Positions 11,001 through 23,086 of a DNA stretch of 64,000 bases are shown one piece after another; the first letter of the stretch is position 1; each line of letters begins with the position of its first letter. Made by a program: the position numbers and the translations under genes. Location of the stretch: the NCBI GenBank assembly GCA_963580455.1, contig OY756966.1, positions 20,091,001 through 20,155,000 of the forward strand, read 5' to 3'. The notes beneath the pieces were generated by a model. It was given only the letters and a program-made list of their open reading frames with translations, was not told the origin of the DNA and did not search any database. Source of the DNA: Euonymus europaeus. Lineage: Eukaryota > Streptophyta > Magnoliopsida > Celastrales > Celastraceae.

Positions 11001-11379
11001 TGATTACCACTTATTAAAAATTCGAATTCTGAAGTGTGACTGGGTTCAAAATAGGGGTGGTGTGAAGAAGGATGAACATGCATTCATCTTAGTGGACTTG
11101 AATCGGTTAGGGTATAAGTCTGATCCATTTATATTGGCTTCTCAAGCCAATCAAGTGTTCAATGTACCTGATCAAAATGATACAAAATGGTCGATTGTAT
11201 GTCATATGCCCAGTAGAGGTGATCCCTACCAAAGAATTGAAGATGATGCCTATAACAATGCTGTTGAACACCCTCCATTTTGTGCTGATTTACCAAGTAA
11301 TACTTTTCTACATTCTGCAAATGGCGAGCAAGAAATTTTTACACGAAATACAAAAGAGGGAATTTGGATTGAACGTTGA
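8013..11379 (+). pseudogene. tnpD: CACTA TnpD-type transposase (tnp2), lightly damaged
   Basis: The catalytic transposase of the CACTA element, acting at its TIRs (family knowledge). Likely exons are 8013-10439, 10536-10635 and 10735-11379, joined by GT-AG introns. Domains in order: N-terminal transposase-associated domain (MDKAWIECSRTSPEYDKGV, with CPCYECKN and a TWTWHGED end, residues 1-75); tnp2 transposase core (about 230-560, including ADGINPH, ACPYCGVDTP, RHQLDVMHIEKNVCESL); a DUF4218-like domain (about 650-780, LPKHVKDAILRF, YLRWMYPFERYMKTLKGYV); and after splicing a DUF4216-like domain (about 10740-11300, FHFVTRDRDSNRVTQNSGV). At 10386-10388 the frame hits TGA. The conserved continuation EAHLYILHNTQQVEPYI starts one base later, so a small deletion/frameshift separates the DUF4218 and DUF4216 parts. 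The first 791 codons are otherwise open. Start chosen because the conserved N-terminus begins exactly at this Met. Confidence 0.88.
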
Positions 11380-11555
11380 TATACCATTATATACAACCCT
11401 ATTGAAAGTGAGTAATCCTTACATTCTTAAATATTTTATTGTTTACTTGTGTGTTTCATGTATATGTTTGTATGTGATGAGTTTTTTCTTTCAATTCTGT
11501 TTCTTGGCTTAAGTTCTTACATTATTTATGTCTTACAATTTTCAGGTGTGATTAA

Positions 11556-14500
11556 ATGGATAAAAGAAAGGGTTCTTTTGACAGCGAGGATGAGTTTGAG
11601 GTTGCATATCATGATAACTTGCTTGACCATGAAGCCGAAGACAATGAAGATGAAGATGCTGATGTTCAAGGGGACTATATTCTAGGTGCTGATGTTGAAG
11701 GGGAAAATGTTCTAGGTGCTGATTTTCCAAGTGCTGATGTTCCAGAGAGTAGTAACCCAAAAAGAGGTGTCAATAGGGGTGCTAGGCAGAATAAGAAATT
11801 AAGAACGACGAAGGGGAGGATAGTGGTACAATATAATACAATGGGAGTTCCTGCAGGTGATGAGGCCACTGAGATGTCTACTTATCTTGGAGTCTTGGCT
11901 CGTACTTCAATTTCAATCCTCGAAAAAGATTGGCGTAAAGTGTCACTTGAGAAAAAGGATCGCTTATGGGAGTCTGTTCAGGTAAAGTATGGTATTATAT
12001 ACATTAGTCAATTATTAGTAAACTTCAGTTACTAACTCTCACTTGTATTTTGTTTTCATTGATATATATTAGGAACGTTTTGTTGTGCATCCTAATAGTA
12101 AGAAGACACTGTTACAGTCAATTGGGCATGCATTTCGTAACTTCAAGTACGTTCTGACAAGAAAGTACATCATGCCATTCGTTGAGGATAAGAAGTTGCT
12201 ATATACGCCCCCGGTTGAATATCCTCAAATTAAGAAAGTTGTTTGGAGAGAATTTGTCAATATGCGTTTATCTGATGACTTTCAGGTGTACATCTTCCAC
12301 CTAGGATTAATTCATCACTAGTTCATATTTGTTTTACATATAAGAAGAAATAACTAATATGTATGTTTTACTACAGAGAGTTAGTTCAACCAACAAGGGG
12401 AAAAGGGCCTTATATAAATTGAATCATCGACTCAGTAGAAGGGGATACGTTGGTTTGATGAAAGATCTGGTAAGTTGCCTCCATGTTACACTAAGTTAAT
12501 TAATGTAAGAGATTGTTTTACTGCATGAAAAATAATGTCACATATTTATCCACCAGTGCTCAGAAACGGGTGTTTTTGAAGATTTAGTTGATAGAAGTGA
12601 ACTTTGGAAGAGAGCTCGGATAATGAAAAGTGGAGGATACGACCCCGAAACTGCAGACATTGTTAACAAAATTGTGAGTAGTTTAAGCATACTAAAACAT
12701 TATCATTTATATTAATGTTGTGAAATCTGACTACTTTATTTGTTATGCGACAGGAGAATTTGAAAAAAGAGGCTGAAGAAGGGTCGATGAAGTCGGATGG
12801 AAGAAATGACATACTTGCACAATCACTAGGCAAACTTCCACAACCTGGCCACATTCAAGGTGTTGGAAAATTTGTTAACCTTGCAAAGTATTTTCATAGC
12901 GTGAATGTAAGTCGTACCTCAATGGAAAACCAGCATATTGAGCTTTCTGCCTGGAAGAAATCAATTGAAAAACAGCTGCAAGAAATCACCTCCATGTTAA
13001 AGAACAAACCTCCATATTCAGATGTAGGAAGTTCTACCTTCCCACCATCTCCTTTATTTCATGATGATTGTTGCATAGAAAAGGATAAGGATAAGGATAA
13101 GGACAAGGTGGTTGGAGTTGATGAACAAAAGGTAAGTATATCTATTTTTTGTTCGGTTTCACTTTGGTTACTTTATATCTTCTCATTATTACTATTTGAG
13201 TATACTTCTACTATTTGAATATGTAAAAATGTAGGAGCCTGGTAATCTGGATGATAACTTGGACAACTCAACTGTGAAGAAGAGGGACATTTCACCTCTT
13301 ACAGAAGTGGAAAATAGAGAAAGACCTACTGCCAACCCAAGAAAAAGCCCAAGACTCAACCCAAACTTGCGAATGGATGTTGCAGATGAGAAGGAAAAAA
13401 TCAGAATTGGAAGTTCTAAAAAGCAACTATTTAAGGAGAAATTTTCAGTACCTAATATTGAGGATCCAAGGATTGGGGCTGAAAATGTGAAAAAGCTGGA
13501 AAGTAAGAAAGTGATAGTGCAGCATGTACGAAACACTAGGCAAGCAGCGGCATGGCACCAAAATAGTCATCCAATGTTACAATTGTTTGGCAAAAGGGAT
13601 CAAAGCTCATGTTGGGATGATGGAGTGCAAAGCATTGCTGGCGATGCAACCATTAGGAGTAAACGTTATTGAGCTATACATTGCGTAAGAATTTTTCATT
13701 TTCCATTACACTTAATTGTTTTATATTTGATGTTGGGATACCCGTCTACATATGCTTTTTGTGTCAACTATTTCAGGTTCTTGTACGACTCTCTCATCCC
13801 AAAGAGGAACGGGATGACACAATTTGGATTCATATGTCCAAACATGGTGTCACCACCTGGTGGTGTTCCAGAAGCCACTCGTACTCGCAGAATATAGCGT
13901 TTGTGTTGGCGTTTAAAAAAGGCCAGTAAAGGGCAGTTCCTCTTTATGCCATACAATCCCGGGTTTGAATTCAGTGTTCTTATTTCAATTTTCATTAAAT
14001 TTGGCATTTATTTCATAACTTTTGATTTTACAACATCATTGTTAGTTTCTCCATTACTTACTTTTTTCTTTTTTTCATCCATTTTAGTTTCCATTGGATT
14101 TTAGTTGTATTTGATGTGGTGAAAAAAGAAGTGTTTTATCTGAATCCTATGACTACAGAGAATGTTGATCATGATTTGGAGCAACTAATTAAAGCGTATG
14201 TACTTTTTTATTGATTGCATTCTTATTTTTGGTTAGTTTCATTATATTTTAGATACTTAACTAAATGTACTTTCATGTGCATATAGCTCCATGACAATGT
14301 ACACAGCCGAGGTTAGCAAGGAAAGATGGAATTACAATACTAAGATGAGATTTGTGAAGGTAAAGTAGATTACGTAAAGTAAATATTGTGTGCCTATAAC
14401 TTAAAGCTACAGCAGGGTATATTTCTAACCATAATTTTCTTGTTTAACTATGATTAGAAACCCACACAACCAGGAAATGTGGAATGCGGTTATTATGTGA

Positions 14501-14766
14501 TGCGATACATGAAGGACATAATATCAGACATTAGTTTGCTAATGAATGATGTAAGTTGTTGATGAATTAATGATGAAAAGATTGTATGTTGGTTTGGTTT
14601 ATACCATGCAAATAACATTGTTTTATAACTTTGATGGTTTATATGTTGTGTCCTTCAGTTCAATGGAAAGACGGTGTACACTCAAGCTGAACTTGACGAG
14701 GTTCGTTTGGAGTGGGCTAATCATTGTTCCGAAATCATCACCGCATCACCAAAACGGTTAGTATAA
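11556..14766 (+). pseudogene. CACTA second gene: TNP-like protein with C-terminal Ulp1-type protease domain
   Basis: Eleven GT-AG exons can be followed: 11556-11981, 12073-12285, 12377-12469, 12557-12673, 12754-13131, 13235-13684, 13777-13962, 14088-14195, 14287-14359, 14458-14550, 14659-14766. The N-terminus is acidic. Exons 1-5 resemble the plant TNP/Transposase_24 class (RTTKGRIVVQYNTMGVPAGDEA, GGYDPETADIVNKI) and end in a Glu/Lys-rich, coiled-coil-like part. Exons 7-11 match the C48 (Ulp1/SENP) peptidase: FMPYNPG then FHW (His), FYLNPM at the usual Asp position, QPGNVECGYYVMRYM (Gln and Cys). Asp is replaced by Asn. The frame changes within exon 6 (about 13590) and exon 7 has an in-frame TAG (about 13902), so it is probably inactive. 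An acceptor just before the ATG and a donor near 11408 suggest co-splicing with the transposase transcript. Confidence 0.8.
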
Positions 14767-15719
14767 ATTGGTCATATCTTATTGGTTTGAACTGAATGTG
14801 TTTTTTATCACTCAAAAGAGTTCTGGCTAAGGCTTTAGGGTGGTTTTACTTCATTAGTAGAATTTCATTAGATGAAGTGGAACCATACCATATATCCTTT
14901 AATTGCTTGTTTCACATCTATGTTGAGCTGAACCATTCTGAGATTGGGTTTCAATTTGGATTATTTTGTTGAAGATGCAAGGCATATTTTGGTAGAGTTA
15001 GGCACAAAGATTTATGGTTCTGGATTGTTATGGTATCTTTTATGCTTTGAACTGTACACTGGATGCAACTTTTATGTGAAAGGGTATAGTTAATTTTACT
15101 TTCTCTAGTCTTTTTAGCTCATGTAGCACCTTGCATGGGAGGTGGTGAAATAAGAAGACACTGGATGCAGGTTTCATGTGAAAGGGTATAGTTAATTCTA
15201 TTTTCTCTGGTCTTCTTATCTCATGTAGCACCTTGGGAAGTGCTGAAAAAAAAGGCAGTTTCGTCATCTTTTCATGGGATTGTCTTTTGATGCATATGTT
15301 TTTCTAACAAGCACAATCAATGAATCATTTTTACGAATGCAAAAAAATATGTGTCCTTGATGAATGCCATGATCTGATCAATGTTGTAAGTGTTTCAGTT
15401 TGAGAAACTTTTACTGTGAATTTCTTTCCTATGTGCAGTGTTTGAGGAGATTTATGGGAAATAGAGGAGCTGCTGCATTTCCTTGGAAAGGAATTGTTTT
15501 CTTCTTGTTTTGTTTCTGAAAACTTTTATTGTTTGATATATGTTGTTGTGAGTAGACTCTTGTTTAGCATGTGTATGGAATGATTTTGTGACTTATGATG
15601 GGAATATGTGGATAAGAATGGACTATTTTCTTTTTATCACAATGTTATGTAATATATATTATGCTTTTGGATTCAATTTTATGTTGAATTTTAATTTTGA
15701 TTTCCTATTGCAAATCTGA
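14767..15719. other. CACTA 3' non-coding region
   Basis: No gene seen. It contains a roughly 102-bp tandem duplication (15056-15250) and leads into the right subterminal repeats. Confidence 0.6.
15056..15250. repeat. Tandem duplication, period about 102 bp
   Basis: ACACTGGATGCA...ATGTGAAAGGGTATAGTTAA...CTCATGTAGCACCTTG occurs twice in direct orientation (15056-15157 and 15158-15250), diverged at a modest number of positions. Confidence 0.85.
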
Positions 15720-16283
15720 AAATCAATTTCAAAAACAGGGCTAAATATAAAAAATTAAATTATTGTATATGAATTACAATAATTTGAAATCTTGTGTCAG
15801 ACAAAAACTGTCACAAAATTCTGTCACAAAAGAAGTGAATTTGAAATCCTGTGACAGAAAAAAACAGTCACAAAAATCTGTCACGAAACTACTGAATTTG
15901 AAACCGCATGACAGAAGAAAAAAATGTCACAAAACTACTGAATTTCGGCGCCAAAGATTCGATACCCGCCAAAAAAGTCTTGATAGACAAAAACTGTCAC
16001 AAAAATCTGTCACAAAATTACAAAATTTCAAATTTTGGCGCCTAAAAAGTCAATACCTACCAAAAAAAAGTCAACACCCGCCAAAATATTATCCAAATTA
16101 ATTAAAAAATGAATTTCATTGTGTGATAGATTTATGATTATTAATATCTATCATTAATTCATGACAGATGCTTTTTCTGTCATAAAAAGATGATTGTGAC
16201 ATAGATGATAGAATTGAAAACTGTCATGCACCCCCCTTTATGACAGTTTTTATCTATCATCTATGGCTCTTTTTGGTGTAGTG
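15720..16283. repeat. CACTA right subterminal repeats and TIR
   Basis: Repeated TGTCACAAAA, CTGTCACAAAAATCTGTCAC and GATAGATTTATGA motifs in both orientations end at the right TIR (CTCTTTTTGGTGTAGTG). The right array is dominated by TGTCAC-type units, the left by TGATAGA-type units. Confidence 0.85.
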
Positions 16284-16286
16284 CAT

Positions 16287-16327
16287 ATCACACAAGTATC
16301 ACTAAGATTAGGATGTGTATCCTAACA
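16287..16327 (-). repeat. Sirevirus 3' LTR, terminal remainder after the CACTA insertion
   Basis: Continues the LTR interrupted at 6172 and ends TCCTAACA on the plus strand, which is TGTTAGGATAC as LTR start on the element's strand. A polypurine tract adjoins directly, confirming the boundary. Confidence 0.85.
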
Positions 16328-16710
16328 ATCTCCTCCTTGATACTTGCGTGATCAAAAACACATCCATCAACCAATCATTTCAAGAACCTAGAGTGTTCTG
16401 AAAAAACGCTCCCCCTCACTCACAGCATAACCTTTTCAGTACTAACTCCCCCTCAAGCAAAAATCTCCTCCATTCACACAAATGTTCCACCGTGAACATA
16501 TAAATCTGCATGCCACACACAATCAACAAATAGAGCATGAATGCAATAACATCACAGAAAAATAGTAGCATGCATAATAACCTGCAGTTTCACAATTCAG
16601 AACATTAACAGTTCAAACCATCCTAAACAAAAGGCAAAATGCAAAACATTATTGAAACACCAATTCCAGAAGCCAGAAACTAGCAGCCCAGCAGCAATCT
16701 TCTCCCCCTT
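16328..16710 (-). promoter_or_regulatory. Sirevirus polypurine tract array
   Basis: On the minus strand AAGGAGGAGAT (16338-16328) directly precedes the 3' LTR and is the primary PPT for plus-strand DNA synthesis. Upstream copies of a GAGGGGGAG core lie at 16409-16417 and 16446-16454, with an AAGGGGGAG variant at 16702-16710 and GGAGGAGA at 16464-16471. Multiple PPTs are a known trait of the Sirevirus lineage. Confidence 0.75.
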
Positions 16711-16729
16711 ATTTTTGACCAAACAAGTA

Positions 16730-18085
16730 TCAACGAGGACTAGGACAAGCACTAGCCTTGAACCCATTCAGAATTTCTTGACACTCAATGACACCCCGCT
16801 GCATTGTCTCCAGCCTGTGACGAGTATCCACATGATGAAGACCTTCTCTCTCAATGCCATGATCCACACGCTCCATACAGTAGTCCAGATTAGAGGCAAG
16901 GAGATGCTTGGCTTTAGTCAGATCCGCCAGTTGAGTATTCACACGCACATGGACCTCTTCAACTGATGTAGCCAGAACACTCAGAACTTGAGTAGGAAGA
17001 GTCTCCAGAAGACTAGTGAGCTTAATCACTTGGTCGGATAATGTAGCAATTTGAGTGGTCAGAGCAGTAAGCTGGAGATTGACATTAGCAAGTTCTGTGG
17101 GGGACAGGAGAGGTGAAGAAGAAGAGACCGTGGATGATGTAGGCACCTTAGATGAACCAGCCTTGGGCTTTAACTCAGTCAAGGGAACATCATCATCAGA
17201 AAGGTCCACAGCCTTGGCTATCTGAGATAGACTACGCACGCCAGTTTGGGCAGTAATAGGAGGCCTAAGTGACTAACAGTCAGGAGGAATGAAAATTCCT
17301 TGGGAAGCAAAGATAGAGGTCAGGATGACACCATAGGGCAACTTGAAAGGTCGAATCTTGTAAGTCTTGACAGACATGATGTGATTGAAAATCAGTGATG
17401 GCAGACACATGGACTTACCAGTCACAATAGCATGAAGCAAACGACAATACCGTTCAGTTAACTCCCCGTGATGTTCAGTAGGAAGCACGGTAGAACAAAT
17501 AAACATGTTCAGAAGCCTATGAGTCGAACTAAGGTATTTGTGAGGCAGTTTGTCATTAACAAGGCTAAAAACATCATGACACAGATAGTGGTGAATATCG
17601 GACAAAGGGGATTCAGTAGGCAGATCAAAAATATCAAAATCAGGGTCAGACACTAAGGGAATATTTAGACTTTCAGAAATCAGGGCTTTTGAAAATGCAA
17701 CTTCTACCCCTCGAACAAACCCAGTTATAACCCCCAATTCCACATCCTCAATCTCTCGGACAGACAAATTAGCATAGAATTCACGAACAAGGGTAGGGCA
17801 AGCAGTACCTGACAAAGACGCTATGGAAGACCATGAACGAGACAGAAACACATGAGAGAGGTCAGGATCTCGCAACTCAAGAAACATAAACTTCCTTTCG
17901 GTACTCAAAGCCCTGGACACAAAATTACTTTGATAAGTCGCCTCAGCCTCAGCATTGACGAATCGAGCCACTGGCTTAGCCGCTTGAACTGATTTCTTCG
18001 CCTTCTTCGCCTCAGAGCCAGAACTCTGTGATGATCGCTTCATTGACGCCATGGTAGTCAGTTGCAGATGCGAATGACGGAACAT
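16730..18085 (-). pseudogene. Sirevirus env-like ORF with one nonsense codon
   Basis: About 451 codons in a single minus-strand frame, broken only by TAG at 17273-17275 just after FIPPDC. Position between RNase H and the 3' LTR and the length fit the env-like ORF of Sireviruses. The first part is basic (KRSSQ...AKKAKK) and is followed by a domain like the plant transposon protein domain (FVSRALSTERKF, REFYANL, VRGVEV). The last part has a predicted heptad-rich segment (NVNLQLTALTTQIATLSDQV). No signal peptide or clear membrane anchor was seen. Its role is unproven in the family. The start may be Met at 18085 or the internal Met at 18052. Confidence 0.8.
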
Positions 18086-19152
18086 GAAACACGGAGGGAC
18101 GCTTCGTGATTATAAGCAGAAGAAAGTGGGAAAGTGTAGAAGTCTGGGGAAGAGAAGAATTCTAATAGCGTTGGTTTTCAACTTTCCATGAACTCCCTCG
18201 AAAAGTCGCGCCACAATTAATTCTGACATGAAGTGACAGTACCAAAAATGCCCTCGAATTAGAGCGATGTAGGCCTGCAAAGCTACACAGTAGGGAATAA
18301 TTGAAGCTACATAACTCCTTACTTCTCTCTTGGCTTATGTCATATGTTAAAACGGTACTCCCTAGATCATAAATATATCATCCCAGAGACATAGACCATA
18401 GATCTCACACATAGAATATGTAATCAAGCAACAATTAGTATCACGGATGGAATTTTTCAGATTTATCATCCCCGATTTTATGAGATAATCACATAGAGAG
18501 AGAGAGTTACCATAAGATGTGATCAAGAATTGGACTTACTACTCCCTTATCATTGCCTTGAAATCTGACTCATGTTATTCTTCACGTGCAGCTGTGTGTG
18601 AATCTGCAATCTTGTTTAGATCAAGCTATAACATAATACAAAAGATCTTATTTTGTTCATAGGTTGTCAAGACTTTATTCTTTGGTACTTTTATGTACAT
18701 GCAAGCAAGATATGAGATTACCTCCTTTATTTCAAGAAGAGAAATCATGCCTTCATGGTGGCTTTCACAGTCAAGATGTAGTTCCCTTTATTGCGAGAGA
18801 TACTTACCACTTATACTTAGGTAGCTCCCTCTATTTCAAGAGATACATACCATTTTTTTTTCTTTTTCTTTGACGTAGCCCTTTCCATTTGTATAGCTTG
18901 CATCAAGTTTCACAAAGAATTTGTTCAATAGACCTATCAAGACAAATCTTAAGCATTATGTCAAGCATGCTTCACAAGAAGAGATAAAATAATACATGAC
19001 TAATAACATGGTCTTTTCAAATTCATGAATGGATTAGCCAATTACCCAATACGCACATGCAGAGGTAACATCTATCAAACAATGCTTTACACATACATCA
19101 AGATTGTAAATCTTACATCCCACACACATGTTACCTCAAGCTACTCGAAAAC
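18086..19152. other. Sirevirus spacer between RNase H and env-like ORF
   Basis: About 1 kb without a supported gene. It likely contains leader or splice signals for the env-like ORF, but none could be assigned. Confidence 0.5.
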
Positions 19153-19769
19153 CTATTCCATTGTGATCACCCCTAGTGCTTGTCTTAGGAACAAAAATCG
19201 TTGCTTGTCTAGGGGTTTTGTAAAAATGTCTGCCAATTGATTTTCAGTAGCTATGTACTCAAGTTTCACAGTGTTGCTTTCAGCAAGATCACGAATGAAA
19301 TGATGATGAATGTCAATATGCTTAGTTCTAGAATGTTGGACAGGATTTTTAGAAATGTTGATAGCACTCATATTATCACAAAATATGGTCATACTTTCCT
19401 GTACCAGTCCATAGTCACTCAGCATTTGTTTCATCCAAAGCAGTTGTGTACAACAACTTCCTGCTGCAATGTATTCAGCTTCAGCCGTGGAGAGAGAGAT
19501 AGAATTCTGCTTCTTGCTATGCCATGCAACCAAATTCGTTCCTATGTAGAAACACCCACCTGAGGTGCTTTTTCTATCATCACAACACCCTGCCCAATCA
19601 GCATCCGAGTACCCTGCCAAAGATGAGTTAGTGTTGTTAGAATAGAATATTCCATAGTCTAGTGTACCACTGATATATTTCAAGATCCTTTTCACAGCAG
19701 TCAAGTGTGATTCCTTAGGATTGGCTTGGTACCTAGCACACACACAAACACTGAAAGCAATGTCAGGTC
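19153..19769 (-). pseudogene. Sirevirus RNase H domain (end of pol)
   Basis: Copia-type RNase H: GYSDADWAGCCDDRKSTSGG, LSTAEAEYIAAG, DNMSAINISKNP and LADIFTKPLDKQRF are all present, and the ORF ends normally at 19153. The upstream junction to RT (RPDIAFSV) is cut at 19769 by the solo LTR inserted with TSD AGGTC. Before that insertion, reading from the RT segment into this one would have been continuous. Confidence 0.92.
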
Positions 19770-22183
19770 TGAAATCACTAGGCTAACACAAGAGGGGGGG
19801 TGAATTGTGTTTTAAAAAATTAAGTATAAACCCCAAGTACAAAACCACAACCTAAAAACTCACAAATGATTAAGGAAATGTCAAGAATGCAAATCTGCGC
19901 ACTAATCGTGTAAATGCAACTTGACCTAGCAATTCAACTCGGAATGTAACGAAATTTGATATGCAATATTACAACACCTCAATGAACACTATATCAAAAA
20001 TTCAGCTCAAAATTCGAAGTCTAGCTATATGAAAAATTCACGGACAGATTGGTATTCTGGAAAATTAACAATCAAAAGTATACCTAGAATTCAATAATCA
20101 CAAGTTGTTCAACAACAAGCAATATCCCAACAAGCAATGGCAGCAAGCAACACCCTAATATCAACTTCTAAGGCACACAAATCACCAATAACACCAATAG
20201 AATGATAATCAAAAACAAGTCACTACAAGGCAGCAAGTTTAACACACAAACAAGCAAGCAAATCAAAATAGTGTACACAAGGATATATAGTGGTTCGGTG
20301 CTCACACCTACATCCACTACCTAAGCCCTCAAGCTTAGGATTTCCCAATCCACTAAGGATATATGTGGTTTTGCAAGTTCACCACAAACTTAGGGTTTCC
20401 AAGAAGACCCCAAACTTGTACACCAACAAGGTTTGAAGCTAACCTTAAACTTTCACACACCTCTCAAAGGTAATGCCCTACAAAGGGACTTTCACAAGTA
20501 TTTGGATTTTGGTTCTCTCAAGATTAGCTCTAGGCTATATATGATTGGAGAACACTCAAATTCACAAGATGTTGCTCAAATGGGTTTGGATTCAAATGTG
20601 TAGCAAAACACTCTTGTAATCTCACACAAAGCTCACACTAGATCAAGAATAGGTTTAGGTGAAGCTTTGTTGAAGAACTCTCAAGAACACACCAAGAGTA
20701 CCCACGGTAGAAAGATTTTGGGGTGGTTCAAGGAGTTTTTTGGATCTCTCTTTCAAATAGGAAGATGATGGCTTGAATGTAATCAAAGTGGTAGCAAGAG
20801 ATCGCAAGGAAGAAGCTTGAATCAAGAAGATGAAGTTGAGAGCAAGTAAGCTTGAACACTTAGTGAAAAATCTGCAAATGCTTCTTCCCAAACCTAGACG
20901 TTGCTGCCCCCTATTGTTCATTCCAAACAAAACACAATCTTAGCCATTGGATCAACACCACTTCAAATCTTGGCCTTTCATTTTCTATAAAATCTGGACC
21001 CTTCTTTAATTCAACCACTCTAATCCCAGCCTTTCTCTAATTCAAACACTCCAAACCAATCCTTCAAAAATAATGCCGTTGGCATCATTTTGTCAAGAGT
21101 TGTCATTTTGAGTTGCACCTTGTTTGGATCAATCAAATGAGTCTTCTTCATGAAGCAAATCTCTCTCAAGGAATGCCAAACAAGTCCATCTTAAATTCTG
21201 GAAATATTATAGCTGTATGTCATCTTGTCTCTCCCTTGTCTCTTCCTTGTCTCCATAGTGCAAGTGTTAGGCACACTACCAACCAAGTATTTCAAACTTG
21301 TATTCCCTCTACTTTGTTGACTCCAAAACAAATAATAAAGCTTCTAGAATTTCTTGAGTTAATTCTCCAGCAATAACAACACAAGGCACACGGCTGGAAC
21401 CACTTCTTGCACACAAAATATCAAACTTGAACCAAGTAGGGTTGACTATGTCCAAACTTGTCTAAGTGAGCTTCAAATCATGATGCACAAATTTTCTCAA
21501 TAGAATCAGCTTCATGATACTTCAAATAGGCCCATGATGATCAGTTGATTAAGCCTACAAAAAGAATAGATGACAAAGCATCCCAATTTTTGCTTGTAAG
21601 CTCAAAGAGCTTCAATGCTTGCACTCGGGTTAACCAATATGATATAAGCTCAATAAAATTCAAGTAAGCACATGATAAATCAATTTATCCATATAAGAAT
21701 GTGCATACAAAATTTTACTTATAATTGAGGTCGTTTGGTCATTCAATTTGATCATGCAAATCTCAACTAGCCCAGTTTAATGACTGCACCGGGTGAATTA
21801 ATTTCAACAGACAAATTGAACCTGATAAACTTAAAATTGACCTGACACTATTTGACAATGAAAAATTCCAGAGTGTCTTAAATAATTTTCAGAACAAGAA
21901 TCAAGTCAATCAGAGCTCATATGAATAAGTTATGACTGTTCAACCAACATGTGCGCAGTGTGATGTTGTGACAAATTTTAGCATCGAAAAATAAGTCAGT
22001 CCAGATTCATCCAATTTATATCAAACATGATCAAACATGATTCCAAAGATATATAATGAAGCTTAAATCAGTAGATATAATTCATTTCATGATTTATCCA
22101 AATTCATCCAAAGTTAAGCACAATCAAATAGTCCAATATGTATTTTTGCATCAAAACACAAATGTAGGACCTATGGTCCAACA
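19770..22183 (-). mobile_element. Solo LTR in Sirevirus pol, 2414 bp
   Basis: On the minus strand it starts TGTTGGACCATAGG and ends CCTAGTGATTTCA. It is flanked by AGGTC at 19765-19769 and 22184-22188. No coding region is inside. A plus-strand stretch near the left edge (CTAACACAAGAGGGGGGGTG) and the long LTR suggest a copia/Sirevirus-type source, but this is inference. Confidence 0.9.
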
Positions 22184-23086
22184 AGGTCTACTCGCAGTTA
22201 AGTATAGCAAGCTTCCAATAATACTCCTATATAAAGTCTGATCCACAGATTTTCCACTATTATCCTTGTTTAGCTTTGTGCTTGGACTCATAGGAGTTGA
22301 AGCTGCCTTACATGAAGCTACACCAAACTTTTTCACCAAGTTACCTGCATACTTGGTTTGAGAAACAAATATTCCTTCTTGAGATTGCTTTACCTGAAAT
22401 CCTAGGAAAAATGTTAATTCCCCCATCATACTCATTTCAAATTCAGATTTCATTAACTCACCAAATTCTTGAGACAAAGAAACAGATGTTGACCCAAAAA
22501 TAATATCATCAACATATATTTGTGCAACCAAAATATGTTTATGATTCTTTTTAACAAAGAGTGTTTTGTCAACTGTTCCTCTAGCAAACCCTGTACTCAA
22601 AAGAAAGGTTGTGAGTCTTTCATACCAAGCTCGAGGAGCTTGTTTCAAACCATACAAAGCACGGTTCAGCTTGTACACATGGGAAGGTTTGATTGGATCT
22701 TCAAAACCTTGTGGTTGCTTCACATAAACTTCTTCGTTCAATAATCCATTCAAGAATGCGCTTTTCACATCCATCTGAAATAGCTTAAAACCAAGTAAGC
22801 TAGCAATGGATAAAAGAATACGAATAGATTCTAACCGAGCAACAGGAGCAAAAGTTTCATCAAAATCCACACCTTCCACTTGTGTGTATCCTTGTGCAAC
22901 CAACCTGGCTTTGTTTCTAGTGATCATGCCATGTTCATCAGTCTTATTTTTGAAAATCCATTTTGTTCCAATGATGTTAACATTATCAGGCTTAGGCACT
23001 AGTACCCAAACATCATTGCGAGCAAATTGATTCAGCTCTTCATGCATTGCATTTATCCATGATTCATCACTAAGAGCATCCTTCAC
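22184..23086 (-). pseudogene. Sirevirus reverse transcriptase
   Basis: Copia-type RT with [55 protein letters not shown] and the catalytic YVDD box ([11 protein letters not shown]). It continues to [10 protein letters not shown], where the solo LTR interrupts it. Just upstream, an in-frame TAG replaces a codon in the segment before [10 protein letters not shown] (about 23101-23103), separating RT from the rest of pol. Confidence 0.93.

Larger units (their letters stand above)
6173..16283 (+). mobile_element. CACTA (En/Spm) DNA transposon, full length, 10.1 kb
   Basis: Terminal inverted repeats are CACTACAAGAAAAATAGG at the left and the complement of CACTACACCAAAAAGAG at the right. The 3-bp duplication CAT flanks it (6170-6172, 16284-16286). 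Subterminal arrays of TGATAGA / TGTCACAAAA motifs lie inside both ends. It carries two plus-strand genes in the usual En/Spm order, a TnpD-type transposase (8013-11379) and a second multi-exon gene (11556-14766) with a TNP-like front and a Ulp1-like end. Both ends look intact, so it could be mobilised in trans, but the genes carry lesions. Confidence 0.95.

Noticed and set aside
19770..22183. Short frames inside the 2.4-kb element (for example 20655-20930)
   Set aside because: No domain, and the element has solo LTR boundaries with a 5-bp duplication.
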